Assembly: GCA_038236705.1 (NCBI GenBank)
Contig: JBBRZN010000002.1
Location: 62,001 to 126,000, forward strand
Direction of reading: 5' to 3'
Origin: AC-32 sp038236705
GTDB lineage: Bacteria > Actinomycetota > Thermoleophilia > Gaiellales > Gaiellaceae
Length of the DNA stretch: 64,000 nucleotides
This document shows positions 38,596 to 46,672 of this stretch, piece by piece (positions within the stretch are counted from its first letter, which is position 1; every line of letters begins with the position of its first letter). The translations under genes were made by a program, and so were the position numbers. The notes beneath the pieces were generated by a model. It ran no database searches. It saw only the letters and a list, made by a program, of their open reading frames with translations, and was not told the DNA's origin.

Positions 38596-39368
38596 GCCGC
38601 TTGCGCGCCCGCTGTCCCGACTGCCACACCTTCACCGCCGTCGCGCTCGGACCCGGCTACGAGTGTCATGCGTGCGGTCGCGAGTTCGGCGCCGGCCTCG
38701 TCCGCGTCCCTCGCGCCTGGGGCGAAGGCGGCGAGTCCATGGCCGAGGCGGCTCGGCTGCCGCTCCCGTACCCGGAGGCCTCTGTCGTCGAGGAGGAATC
38801 GCTCGGCGAGCAGAACCTGGCGATCGCGATGGACCTTCCCGAGCGCCCGCTCGTCCTCGGCGGGTGCTGCTGCGCCCACATCGGCGCCGTCGAAGGCCTT
38901 GCCGCCCGCAACAGCGGCATGGGGCTCGTCTGGTTCGACGCGCACGGCGACCTGAACACTCCAGAGAGCTCGCCTTCCGGGAACCTCTGGGGAATGCCGC
39001 TGCGGATGCTGCTCGACTCCGGCGCGGTCGATCCGGCGAAGACCCTGCTGCTCGGCGCGCGCAACCTCGACCCGTCGGAGCGCGAGTACGTCGCTTCGGT
39101 CGGGCTCCGCACCGATCCGAGTGAGCTCGAGCAGGCGCTCGAGGGCACGGAGGGCGTGTACGTGGCCCTCGACGTGGACTCCCTCGAGCCGGGCGAGATC
39201 AGTTCCTTCATGCCGGAGCCGGGCGGCCTGACCGCCTCGGAGGTCGGGGAGGTGCTGCGACGGGTGCAGGAACGTTCCTCGATTCTCGGCGCCGGCTTCA
39301 GCGGCCTGTCCGCCGAGCCCGGGAACGTGCAGCCGCTGACCCGCTTCTGCGCGGCCTTGGGCCTGTAA
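38592..39368 (+). CDS. arginase/agmatinase-fold protein with N-terminal zinc ribbon
   Basis: 258 residues. Residues 8-35 form a zinc ribbon (CPDC...CHAC). The rest has the ureohydrolase fold: WFDAHGDLN (about 115-123) and VALDVDSLEP (about 193-202) supply metal ligands. The first ligand motif, GGDHS in arginases, is here GGCCCAH (about 92-98), so the canonical His is a Cys and a His lies three residues later; the last motif has SLEP rather than the usual DP. It may bind metal differently or act on another substrate. It is coupled to the HAD gene by overlap and lies 37 bp before accD. Confidence 0.78.
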   Translation: MSRLRARCPDCHTFTAVALGPGYECHACGREFGAGLVRVPRAWGEGGESMAEAARLPLPYPEASVVEEESLGEQNLAIAMDLPERPLVLGGCCCAHIGAVEGLAARNSGMGLVWFDAHGDLNTPESSPSGNLWGMPLRMLLDSGAVDPAKTLLLGARNLDPSEREYVASVGLRTDPSELEQALEGTEGVYVALDVDSLEPGEISSFMPEPGGLTASEVGEVLRRVQERSSILGAGFSGLSAEPGNVQPLTRFCAALGL

Positions 39369-39405
39369 CTCCCTGCCGAGGCGCCGGGTCTAAACTCGCA
39401 AGCTC

Positions 39406-40251
39406 GTGTCCGAACGCATCGACGTCTCAATCGAGCACAAGCACGCCCCCACCGAGGACGGCGGGCGGCCGCATCCCAACACGTGCCCGAAGTGCGACTC
39501 CCACTACCGCGACGACGAGCTCGAGCAGCACCTCAACGTCTGCCCGCATTGCGGTTACCACTTCCCGGTGCACGCGCGAGAACGGATCCGGCAGCTGGTG
39601 GACGAGGACAGCTTTGCGGAGGAGGCGGCCGAGCTGCGCTCCGACGATCCGCTCGACTTCTTCGACCTGCGCCCTTACACGGAGCGCTTGGCGGAGGCCG
39701 AGCTGGCGACCGGGCTCGGCGAGGCGATGGTGATCGGCCGCGCGGCGATCGAGGATCAGCCCTGCCAGCTCGCGGTGATGGAGTTCGGCTTCATGGGCGG
39801 CTCGATGGGCCGCGTCGTCGGCGAAAAGTTCGCTCGCGCCTGCGAGGGAGCGGCGGAGCGAGGAGTGCCGCTCGTCTCGGTCACGACCACCGGCGGCGCG
39901 CGCATGCAGGAGGGGATCCTGTCGCTGATGCAGTTGCCGAAGACCGTCTGCGCCGTCGAGGATCTGCACGACTCCGGCGGCACGCTGATCAGCGTGATGG
40001 CGCACCCGACCACCGCCGGCGTGCTCGCGAGCTTCGCCAGCCTCGGCGACGTGCTCGTGGCCGAGCCGGGCGCGCTGCTCTCGTTTACCGGCCCGCGGGT
40101 CGTGCAGCAGACGACGCGCGAGAAGCTGCCCGACGATTTCGGCCTCGCCGAGTCCAATTACCGCCACGGCCACGTGGACTCGATCGTCCCTCGACCCGAG
40201 CTGCGCCCGACGCTGGCGCGCCTGCTGCGCCTCTTCGCCAATGGCACGTGA
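39406..40251 (+). CDS. accD: acetyl-CoA carboxylase carboxyltransferase subunit beta
   Basis: 281 residues with the N-terminal zinc finger CPKC...CPHC (about 27-49) and the crotonase-like carboxyltransferase core (VMEFGFMGGSMGRVVGEK, TTTGGARMQEG, SLGDVLVAEPGALLSFTGPR). With AccA it moves CO2 from carboxybiotin to acetyl-CoA. Having separate alpha and beta subunits is the E. coli-like arrangement, unlike the fused acyl-CoA carboxylases of many actinobacteria. GTG start with TAAACT 9 bases upstream; accA overlaps by 11 nt. Confidence 0.95.
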   Translation: MSERIDVSIEHKHAPTEDGGRPHPNTCPKCDSHYRDDELEQHLNVCPHCGYHFPVHARERIRQLVDEDSFAEEAAELRSDDPLDFFDLRPYTERLAEAELATGLGEAMVIGRAAIEDQPCQLAVMEFGFMGGSMGRVVGEKFARACEGAAERGVPLVSVTTTGGARMQEGILSLMQLPKTVCAVEDLHDSGGTLISVMAHPTTAGVLASFASLGDVLVAEPGALLSFTGPRVVQQTTREKLPDDFGLAESNYRHGHVDSIVPRPELRPTLARLLRLFANGT

Positions 40252-41182
40252 GGCCGAGTTGAGGCTCCGCGAGCAGCTGAGCCGCCTCCGGAGCCTGCCG
40301 CTGCTGCGCGGCGCGAGGCTCTCGGGCGAGCTCGAGCGGCTCCAGAGGCAGCTCGACCGAATCGTCGCCGAGCCGAGCGACGAGGAGATCTGGCGCTCGG
40401 TCGAACTCGCCCGCCATCCGGAACGGCCGTACACCCTGGACTACGTCGACGGTCTGCTCGAGGACTGGTTCGAGCTGCACGGCGACCGCCAGCACGGCGA
40501 CGACGCGGCGCTCGTCGCCGGGATCGGCCGTTTCCGCGGGAAGACGGTGGTGCTGGTCGGCAACCAGAAGGGCCGCGACGTCAAGGAACGGACGCGGCGC
40601 AACTTCGGCATGGCCTACCCGGAGGGCTACGGCAAGGCGATGCGCGCGATGGACCTGGCCGAGAGGCACGGCTTCCCGGTCGTGACGCTGGTGGACATCC
40701 CCGGCGCGTACCCGGGCGTGATCGCCGAGCAGCACGGCCAGGGCGGGGCGATCGCCCGCTCGCAGGCGCTGATGTCGCGGCTGCGCGTGCCCACGATCAC
40801 CTGCGTGATCGGAGAGGGTGGTTCAGGCGGCGCGATCGCGACGGCGCTCGCCGACCGTGTCCTGATGCAGGAGAACGCGATCTACACCGTGATCTCGCCC
40901 GAGGGCTGCGCGGCGATCCTCTGGCGCGACGCCGGCGAGGCCCGCAAGGCGGCGGCCGCCTTCAAGCCGGATGCGGCTCACTGCCTCGAGCTGGGAGTGA
41001 TCGACGCGATCGTCCCGGAGCCCGGTGACGGGGCGCACACCGACCATGAAGAAGCCGCTCGTCTGCTCGGAGATGCGTTGGGGGAAACGCTTGAGCAACT
41101 CGAGGGACAGTCGGGCGAGGAGCTGCGGCGCCGCCGACGCGTGCGATTCCGCACAATCGGCCAAATGCCCGCAATCCGCTAA
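40241..41182 (+). CDS. accA: acetyl-CoA carboxylase carboxyltransferase subunit alpha
   Basis: 313 residues: an N-terminal helical region (about 1-55) including LELARHPERPYTLDYV-like sequence (SVELARHPERPYTLDYVD), NQKGRDVKERTRRNFGM, DIPGAYPGVIAEQHGQGGAIA, and GEGGSGGAIATALADRVLMQENAIYTVISPEG segments with the oxyanion-hole glycines. It is the biotin-carboxyl acceptor half of the AccAD tetramer. accB and accC are not in the window. It is followed by a 223-bp gap containing a strong hairpin. Confidence 0.96.
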   Translation: MAREAELRLREQLSRLRSLPLLRGARLSGELERLQRQLDRIVAEPSDEEIWRSVELARHPERPYTLDYVDGLLEDWFELHGDRQHGDDAALVAGIGRFRGKTVVLVGNQKGRDVKERTRRNFGMAYPEGYGKAMRAMDLAERHGFPVVTLVDIPGAYPGVIAEQHGQGGAIARSQALMSRLRVPTITCVIGEGGSGGAIATALADRVLMQENAIYTVISPEGCAAILWRDAGEARKAAAAFKPDAAHCLELGVIDAIVPEPGDGAHTDHEEAARLLGDALGETLEQLEGQSGEELRRRRRVRFRTIGQMPAIR

Positions 41183-41244
41183 AACCGCGGCAAACGCGGC
41201 GCTTTTCCACATCTTCCACAGGCTTATCCCCCGTCCGTACACAT

Positions 41245-41273
41245 GCCAAGGCCGCCTTGTAGGCGGCCTTGGC
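41245..41273 (+). terminator. 13-bp perfect hairpin after accA
   Basis: Stem GCCAAGGCCGCCT (41245-41257), loop TGT, stem AGGCGGCCTTGGC (41261-41273). No T-tract follows (CCTAACCCCC). It is the strongest hairpin in the 41183-41405 gap and probably marks the end of the accDA transcript; the rest of that gap, up to ku, showed nothing else certain. Confidence 0.6.
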
Positions 41274-41405
41274 CCTAACCCCCCGTTAGGTGGAGAAGCT
41301 CTGAAAGAAGTACGACCCCGAGTTGTGAGTTGTGCTACCTCGCCAGAGCGTTTGTCAAACACGACCGGCGTTTTCGAGCCCGCTCCGACCGGGTAGCAAG
41401 GGGCC

Positions 41406-42212
41406 ATGGCGCGCTCGCTCTGGACCGGCACGATCTCGTTTGGCCTCGTCAGCGTGCCCGTACGCATGTTCAGCGCGACCGAGTCGAAGGAGGTCCGCTT
41501 TCACTTCCTCGACAAGCGCGACCTGGCGCCGATCGGCTACGACAAGGTGCGTCGCGACACCGGCGAGCACGTAGACAACGACGAGATCGTCCGCGGCTTC
41601 GAGGTCGAGAAGGGGCGCTACGTTCCGCTCGAGGACGAGGATCTCGACCGGCTCGACGTCGAGCTGACGAAGGCGATCGACATCTGCGACTTCGTCGACC
41701 TCGAGGAGATCGATCCGATCTACTTCCGCAAGGCCTACTACCTGCTGCCGCAGGAGGGCGCGGAGAAGCCGTACCGCCTGCTCGTGCGGGCCCTGGAGGA
41801 GACCGGCAAGGTGGCGATCGCGAAGATCGTCATCCGGAACAAGCAGCATCTCGCCGCGCTGCGTCCCTGGAAGGGAACGCTGCTGCTGGAGACGATGTAC
41901 TACGCGGACGAGGTGCGTCAGCCGGAGAAGGTGGACGGCAAGGAAGGGCTGCGCAAGCCCGAGGTCGAGATGGCGAAGTCGCTGGTCGAGAATCTGAGCG
42001 ACTCGTTCGACCCGGCCAAGTACGACGACACCTATCGCAAGGAACTGCTCGAGCTGCTCCGCGCGAAGGCCAAGGGAGCGCCGCTGCCCGAGCCGCAGGC
42101 CGAGGAGCGCGGAGAGGTTGTCGACCTGATGGCCGCTCTGCGCGAGTCGGTCGAGAACACGCACAAGAAGGGTTCCAAGAGCCGCAAGCGCACCGCCCGC
42201 AAGGCAAGCTAG
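41406..42212 (+). CDS. ku: non-homologous end-joining protein Ku
   Basis: 268 residues: MARSLWTGTISFGLVSVPVRMF at the start, HFLDKRDLAPIGYDKV, and the core barrel with YYLLPQEGAEKPYRLLVRAL (about 113-132), ending in a Lys/Arg-rich tail. Bacterial Ku is a homodimer that binds DNA ends and recruits LigD, whose gene starts 4 bp downstream. AAGGGG precedes the ATG. Confidence 0.96.
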   Translation: MARSLWTGTISFGLVSVPVRMFSATESKEVRFHFLDKRDLAPIGYDKVRRDTGEHVDNDEIVRGFEVEKGRYVPLEDEDLDRLDVELTKAIDICDFVDLEEIDPIYFRKAYYLLPQEGAEKPYRLLVRALEETGKVAIAKIVIRNKQHLAALRPWKGTLLLETMYYADEVRQPEKVDGKEGLRKPEVEMAKSLVENLSDSFDPAKYDDTYRKELLELLRAKAKGAPLPEPQAEERGEVVDLMAALRESVENTHKKGSKSRKRTARKAS

Positions 42213-42216
42213 AGGG

Positions 42217-43302
42217 GTGGCCAAGCTCGCGGAGTACCGCAAGAAGAGGGACCCCAAGAAGACGCCGGAGCCGTTCACCGGCAAGAAGGGCGCCGAGGAG
42301 CCGATCTTCGTGATCCAGCGCCACGACGCGCGCCGGCTCCACTATGACCTGCGCCTCGAGCGCGACGGCGCGCTCGCGAGCTGGGCGGTGCCGAAGGGCA
42401 TCCCGCTCGAGACGGGCGAGCGGCACCTCGCCGTGCACGTCGAGGACCACCCGATCGACTACGCGACCTTCGAAGGCGAGATCCCGAAGGGCCAGTACGG
42501 CGCCGGCACCGTCGAGATCTTCGACAGCGGCACCTACGAGCTGGTCGAGGAGAAGCGCGACGGCGGCCTCACCTTCCGGCTGCATGGCAAGAAGCTCGAG
42601 GGCGTCTGGACGCTCGTGCCGGCGAAGCTCGACGGCGACCCGAAGAGCTGGCTCCTGATTCGCAAGCGCGAGGACGGCGAGGCCTCTTCGGCGTCGCGCC
42701 GCAAGTACGCGCCCATGCTCGCGACGCTCGAGGACGAGAAGACGATGCCGCGCGGCGAGGGTTGGCAGTTCGAGATCAAGTGGGACGGCTACCGGATCGT
42801 CTCGCGCGTGGCCGGCGGCGAGGCCGAGCTCCGCACCCGCAAGGACCAGGACTACACCGAGCGCTTCGACAAGGTCGCCAAGGAGCTCGTCAAGGCGCTC
42901 AAGACCCCGGACTGCGTGGTGGACGGCGAGGTCTGCGCGCTCGACGAGGAGGGCCGCCCGAGCTTCTCGGCGATGCAGCAGCGCAAGCCGGGGACCCCGA
43001 TCGTCTACTACCTCTTCGACCTCCTCGAGGTGGACGGCGAGCCGATCATCGACCTACTTCTCTCGGAGCGCCGGGGCCGGCTCGAGCAGCTTCTAGACAC
43101 GCGCAACCGCACCGTCAAGTTCTCCGAGTCGTTCGACGACGGGCCGGCGCTGATGCAGGCCGCGAAGGAGCGGCGGCTCGAGGGCGTGCTGGGCAAGCGG
43201 CTGGAGTCGCGCTACCTCCCGGGCAAGCGCTCGCGCGACTGGCTCAAGTTCAAGTCCCACGGCGAGCAGGAGTTCGTGATCGCGGGCTACACCCGCGGCT
43301 AG
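42217..43302 (+). CDS. ligD: LigD, first part: 3'-phosphoesterase and ligase adenylation domains
   Basis: 361 residues ending at an in-frame TAG (43300-43302). The phosphoesterase domain (about 30-150) has HDARRLHYDLRLERDG and the ligase nucleotidyltransferase domain (about 165-361) has the catalytic Lys in FEIKWDGYR, DGEVCALDEEGRPSFSAMQ and the motif IV/V segment EGVLGKRLESRYLPGKRSR. The sequence stops at EFVIAGYTRG, where intact LigDs continue directly into the OB-fold domain; the missing part follows in the same frame after the TAG. Whether the gene is broken, read through, or works as a split protein is unresolved. Confidence 0.85.
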   Translation: MAKLAEYRKKRDPKKTPEPFTGKKGAEEPIFVIQRHDARRLHYDLRLERDGALASWAVPKGIPLETGERHLAVHVEDHPIDYATFEGEIPKGQYGAGTVEIFDSGTYELVEEKRDGGLTFRLHGKKLEGVWTLVPAKLDGDPKSWLLIRKREDGEASSASRRKYAPMLATLEDEKTMPRGEGWQFEIKWDGYRIVSRVAGGEAELRTRKDQDYTERFDKVAKELVKALKTPDCVVDGEVCALDEEGRPSFSAMQQRKPGTPIVYYLFDLLEVDGEPIIDLLLSERRGRLEQLLDTRNRTVKFSESFDDGPALMQAAKERRLEGVLGKRLESRYLPGKRSRDWLKFKSHGEQEFVIAGYTRG

Positions 43303-43332
43303 GGCCGGCGGGCCAGCGGTTTCGGCTCGCTC

Positions 43333-44568
43333 GTGCTTGCGGTCTACGGGGCCGACGGTCTCGAGTACGTCGGCAACGTCGGCACCGGCTTCGACGAGGC
43401 CGAGATCGAGCGGCTGCTGAAGCTGCTGCGGCCGCTGGAGCGCAAGGACTCGCCGTTCCCGCAGGTGCCGAAGCTGCCGCGCGTGCGCAAGGACGACATC
43501 GTCTGGGTCGAGCCGAAGCTCGTCGCGCAGGTCGAGTTCGTGGAGTGGACGCACGACGGCCGCCTGCGCGCGCCGGTGTACAAGGGCCTGCGCGAGGACA
43601 AAGTCGCGGAGGAGGTGCGGCGCGAGCTTCCCGGCGACCAGCCTGCGGCTCCGATTCCCGAGGTGATCAAGAAGGGCAAGCGCGTCCTGCGGCTCTCCAA
43701 TCTCGACAAGCCGTTCTGGCCGGAGGAAGGGATCACGAAGGGCGACCTGCTCTCGTTCTACCGGGACGTGGCGCCCCTCGTCGTGCCGCATCTCGAGGAC
43801 CGCCCGTTCACGATGAAGCGCTTTCCAGACGGCTGGCAGGGCAAGCACTTCTTCCAAAAGGACGCCCCCAAGGGGATGCCCGACTGGATCTCGACCGTGG
43901 AGCTCGAGGTCTCGACGCGCGAGAAGCCGCGGCGGCGCCGCAGGATCCAGGCGCCGCTCGTGAACGACGAGCTCGCGCTCCTCTGGATGGTAAACATGGG
44001 CTGCATCGACCTGAACACCTGGTACTCGCGGGTGGACAAGCTCGGCCGGCCCGACTGGGTGCTCTTCGATCTCGATCCTTCGGACGACGCGGGCTTCAAG
44101 GAAACCGTGCAGGTGGCGCTGCTCGTGAAGCAGGCGCTCGACGCGCTCGGGCTCGAGTCCTTCTGCAAGACGAGCGGGGCGGACGGGATCCACGTGCTCG
44201 TGCCAGTCGCGAGGCGCCACACCTACGAGGACACGCGGCAGTTCGCCGAGATCGTTGCGGGCGCGTTGGCCTCGACGCACCGTGGCCTCGTCACGACCGA
44301 GTGGACGAAGGCGAAGCGGAAGGGCGTGCTGATCGACGCGAATCAGAACGGCGAGGGCAAGACGATCGCCTCGGTCTACTCGGTGCGGCCGAAGGAGGGC
44401 GCGCCCGTCTCGACCCCGCTGCGCTGGGACGAGGTGGACGAGTCGCTCGACCCGGGCGCGTTCACGATGGACGTCGTTCGCGAGCGGGTTGCGGAGCACG
44501 GCGACCTCTTCGCGGGCGTGCTGACGACGAAGCAGTCGCTCGGCAGCGCGCTTCGCGCGCTCCAGTAG
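43333..44568 (+). CDS. ligD: LigD, second part: ligase OB-fold and polymerase/primase domains
   Basis: Same frame as the upstream piece; the frame is open from 43303 and the first start-like codon is GTG 43333 (411 residues). Residues 1-100 continue the ligase OB fold (NVGTGFDEAEIERLL, then PVYKGLRED), and about 125-411 are the LigD polymerase domain (LSNLDKPFWPEEGITKGDLL, PFTMKRFPDGWQGKHFFQKD, catalytic acidic pair in FDLDPSDD). From GTG the OB fold lacks its first strand (GRRASGFGSLV). If expressed alone, it would be a polymerase with a partial ligase tail. Confidence 0.8.
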   Translation: MLAVYGADGLEYVGNVGTGFDEAEIERLLKLLRPLERKDSPFPQVPKLPRVRKDDIVWVEPKLVAQVEFVEWTHDGRLRAPVYKGLREDKVAEEVRRELPGDQPAAPIPEVIKKGKRVLRLSNLDKPFWPEEGITKGDLLSFYRDVAPLVVPHLEDRPFTMKRFPDGWQGKHFFQKDAPKGMPDWISTVELEVSTREKPRRRRRIQAPLVNDELALLWMVNMGCIDLNTWYSRVDKLGRPDWVLFDLDPSDDAGFKETVQVALLVKQALDALGLESFCKTSGADGIHVLVPVARRHTYEDTRQFAEIVAGALASTHRGLVTTEWTKAKRKGVLIDANQNGEGKTIASVYSVRPKEGAPVSTPLRWDEVDESLDPGAFTMDVVRERVAEHGDLFAGVLTTKQSLGSALRALQ

Positions 44569-44640
44569 CTGTTTTACAGAGCGCCCTCGGAGACGGCTGC
44601 TACGCTTCGGGTTCCGCTGTTTTCGGCAAGGAGGTGCGCC

Positions 44641-44676
44641 ATGACGACGATTGCACTCTCCGGTCGCAGAGCCTGA
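44641..44676 (+). CDS. possible 11-residue leader peptide upstream of rsgA
   Basis: ATG to TGA encoding MTTIALSGRRA, preceded by AAGGAGG 6 nt upstream, one of the strongest ribosome-binding sites in the window. Its stop codon lies inside a base-paired arm (see the next entry). It could be a regulatory leader peptide of rsgA or the remnant of a lost gene. Confidence 0.5.
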   Translation: MTTIALSGRRA

Positions 44677-44727
44677 GGCTCCCGACTAGCCGCAGCACAC
44701 GTCTGTAGCGAGTTCCGAGCCTCGGGC
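44669..44727 (+). promoter_or_regulatory. candidate attenuator with alternative hairpins before rsgA
   Basis: A small hairpin GAGCC-TGA-GGCTC (44669-44681) overlaps the leader stop. Its arm can instead pair over 11 bp (44671-44681 with 44717-44727, one G-T). A ribosome finishing the leader would block both. No terminator T-run is present; the rsgA AAGGAG lies at 44754-44759. Confidence 0.4.
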
Positions 44728-44766
44728 CACGTCCGGTCCGTCACTCGATCCTGAAGGAGATCTCGC

Positions 44767-45819
44767 TTGCAAGCACCACTGCTCACTCTGCACGACCTCG
44801 GCTGGGACGACGGCTTCGCGGCCGCGTTCGAGTCGCTCGAAGACGGCGAGCTCGTCCCCGCGCGCGTCGCCGCGCAGCATCGCGGCGGCTACGACGTGCT
44901 CACCGAAGGCGGGGAGTGCCGCGTCCGCCTGACCGGGCGCCTGCGGCACGAGGCCGCCTCGGCGGCCGAGCTACCCGTGGTCGGCGACTGGGTCGCCCTT
45001 CGCGACGAGACGATCCACGCGGTGCTGCCGCGCCGTTCGGCCTTCTCGCGCAAGGCCGCCTGGGCCCCGACCGAGGAGCAGGTCCTGGCGGCAAACCTGG
45101 ATGCCGTCTTCATCATCAGCGCCCTGGACGGCGACCTGAACCTGCGCCGGCTGGAGCGGTATCTCACGCTCGCGTGGGAGAGCCGCGCGACGCCCGTGCT
45201 CGTGCTGACGAAGGCCGACCTCTGCGAGGACGTCGCAGCCGCCCTGTTCGAGGTCGAGCAGGTCGCGCTCGGCGCGGCGGTTCACGCGGTCAGCAACGTC
45301 ACGGGCGCCGGGCTCGAGGAGCTCGCGCCGTACCTCGCCCCTGCCCGGACGATCGCGCTGCTCGGCTCGTCCGGTGTAGGGAAGTCGACGCTGGCGAACC
45401 GGCTCGCCGGCGAGGAGCTGCAGCGGACGCACGAGATCGCCGAGGACGGGCGCGGGCGGCACACCACGGTCAGCCGCCAGCTCATCCGCTTGCCGGGCCG
45501 CGCCCTGCTCGTGGACACCCCGGGCCTGCGCGAGGTGCAGCTCTGGGACGCCGACGAAGGAATCCAGGAGGCGTTCACCGACGTGGACGAGCTCGCCGCC
45601 GACTGTCGCTTCAACGACTGCTCACACACGAGCGAGCCCGACTGCGCAGTCCAGGCCGCGATCGCCGACGGGCGGCTCCCGCGCGAGCGGTTCGAGAGCT
45701 ACGGGCAGCTCCAGCGCGAGCTTCAGAGGCTCGCAATGAAGCAGGACGCCCGCCTCCGCGCCGAGGCGCGCAAGCAGCGGGCCGCATTCGCGCGCAGCCT
45801 GCGAAAGCCCTCCTGGTGA
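44767..45819 (+). CDS. rsgA: small ribosomal subunit biogenesis GTPase RsgA
   Basis: 350 residues with an N-terminal OB fold (about 35-90), a circularly permuted GTPase domain (TKAD at 148-151 before GSSGVGKST at 200-208, then DTPGLREVQLW), and the C-terminal zinc site CRFNDCSHTSEPDC. It checks late 30S subunit maturation. TTG start, 7 nt after AAGGAG. Preceded by the leader peptide described above; convergent with the ABC permease gene, whose stop is 2 bp away. Confidence 0.95.
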   Translation: MQAPLLTLHDLGWDDGFAAAFESLEDGELVPARVAAQHRGGYDVLTEGGECRVRLTGRLRHEAASAAELPVVGDWVALRDETIHAVLPRRSAFSRKAAWAPTEEQVLAANLDAVFIISALDGDLNLRRLERYLTLAWESRATPVLVLTKADLCEDVAAALFEVEQVALGAAVHAVSNVTGAGLEELAPYLAPARTIALLGSSGVGKSTLANRLAGEELQRTHEIAEDGRGRHTTVSRQLIRLPGRALLVDTPGLREVQLWDADEGIQEAFTDVDELAADCRFNDCSHTSEPDCAVQAAIADGRLPRERFESYGQLQRELQRLAMKQDARLRAEARKQRAAFARSLRKPSW

Positions 45820-45820
45820 G

Positions 45821-46672
45821 CTAGAGGTCCTTGCGGGCGAAGCCGGCCACGGCCAGGATTCCCACCAGTGCGAGGTAGGCAATCGCCCAGAGCCGTAACA
45901 GCGCTCCGCCGGTGTAGGCGCCGCCGAACGGGCCGAGCTGCAACAGGAAGCCCGTGAACCCGGTGGTGTTGGCCGTGATCTCCCGCAGGCCGTCCTGGTA
46001 GAGCGCCTCGAAGGGGATCAGCCAGGCCCCGATCTTCGCCGAGTGCTGCAACGTGTGCGAGTTGAGCGCGTGGCCGATCGAGCCCAGGAGCCCTGCGACG
46101 AGGCCCGCGCCGAAGATCATGAACACTGCGATCCCGTTCGCGGTTGCGGTCAGGAACACGGAGCCGAGCAGCGAGAGGGCCGCGACGATCGCGACTCCGG
46201 CTGCGAGCTCGAGGCCCGGGACGACCACGTGGTCGGGCCACCAGTGGCCGGTCAGGCCCGTGATCAGCATCGCGGCCACGTAGACCGCGCCCACGTAGGG
46301 CGCGCAGACGGCGACCGCTCCGAGCCAGCGGGCGAACAGGAGGGTCGAGCGCCCGACCGGGCGCACGACCAGCGGCTGGAGCAGCCCGCGCTCGGCATCT
46401 CCGCGCACGACGCCCAGCGTGAGGAAGACGGCGAGCACCACCCCGAGGAAGAGCGTCGCGAACATCGCCAGGCCGAACATGAATGCTCCTGCGAAGGTGC
46501 GCGCGTCGATCCCTACGGGCGGGGAGATGTTCTCGACGTCGCGGAAGACGTAGTGGTTGGCGAGCCAGTAGAGCCCCAGGAAGCCAAGGGTCAGGAGCAG
46601 CACCACCGCGAACACCTTTCGCCGCAGCGCCTCGCGCAGGCCGTAGCCGACGATCGTCGGGACCGCCCTCAC
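45821..46672 (-). CDS. ABC-2-type transporter permease
   Basis: 283 residues and six membrane segments: about 20-38, 65-90, 110-135, 140-160, 170-200 and 255-275. The segment GVVRGDAERGLLQPLVVRPV (about 86-105) is typical of ABC-2 permeases of the NosY/YhaP type. It forms an exporter with the ATPase encoded immediately upstream (4-nt overlap). No substrate is evident. Confidence 0.88.
   Translation of the reverse strand: MRAVPTIVGYGLREALRRKVFAVVLLLTLGFLGLYWLANHYVFRDVENISPPVGIDARTFAGAFMFGLAMFATLFLGVVLAVFLTLGVVRGDAERGLLQPLVVRPVGRSTLLFARWLGAVAVCAPYVGAVYVAAMLITGLTGHWWPDHVVVPGLELAAGVAIVAALSLLGSVFLTATANGIAVFMIFGAGLVAGLLGSIGHALNSHTLQHSAKIGAWLIPFEALYQDGLREITANTTGFTGFLLQLGPFGGAYTGGALLRLWAIAYLALVGILAVAGFARKDL

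Noticed and set aside
43303..43332. Genome-wide reassignment of TAG to explain the LigD interruption
   Set aside because: Many genes here (for example dnaN, gyrA, chorismate mutase, ku) end naturally at TAG, so TAG works as a stop.
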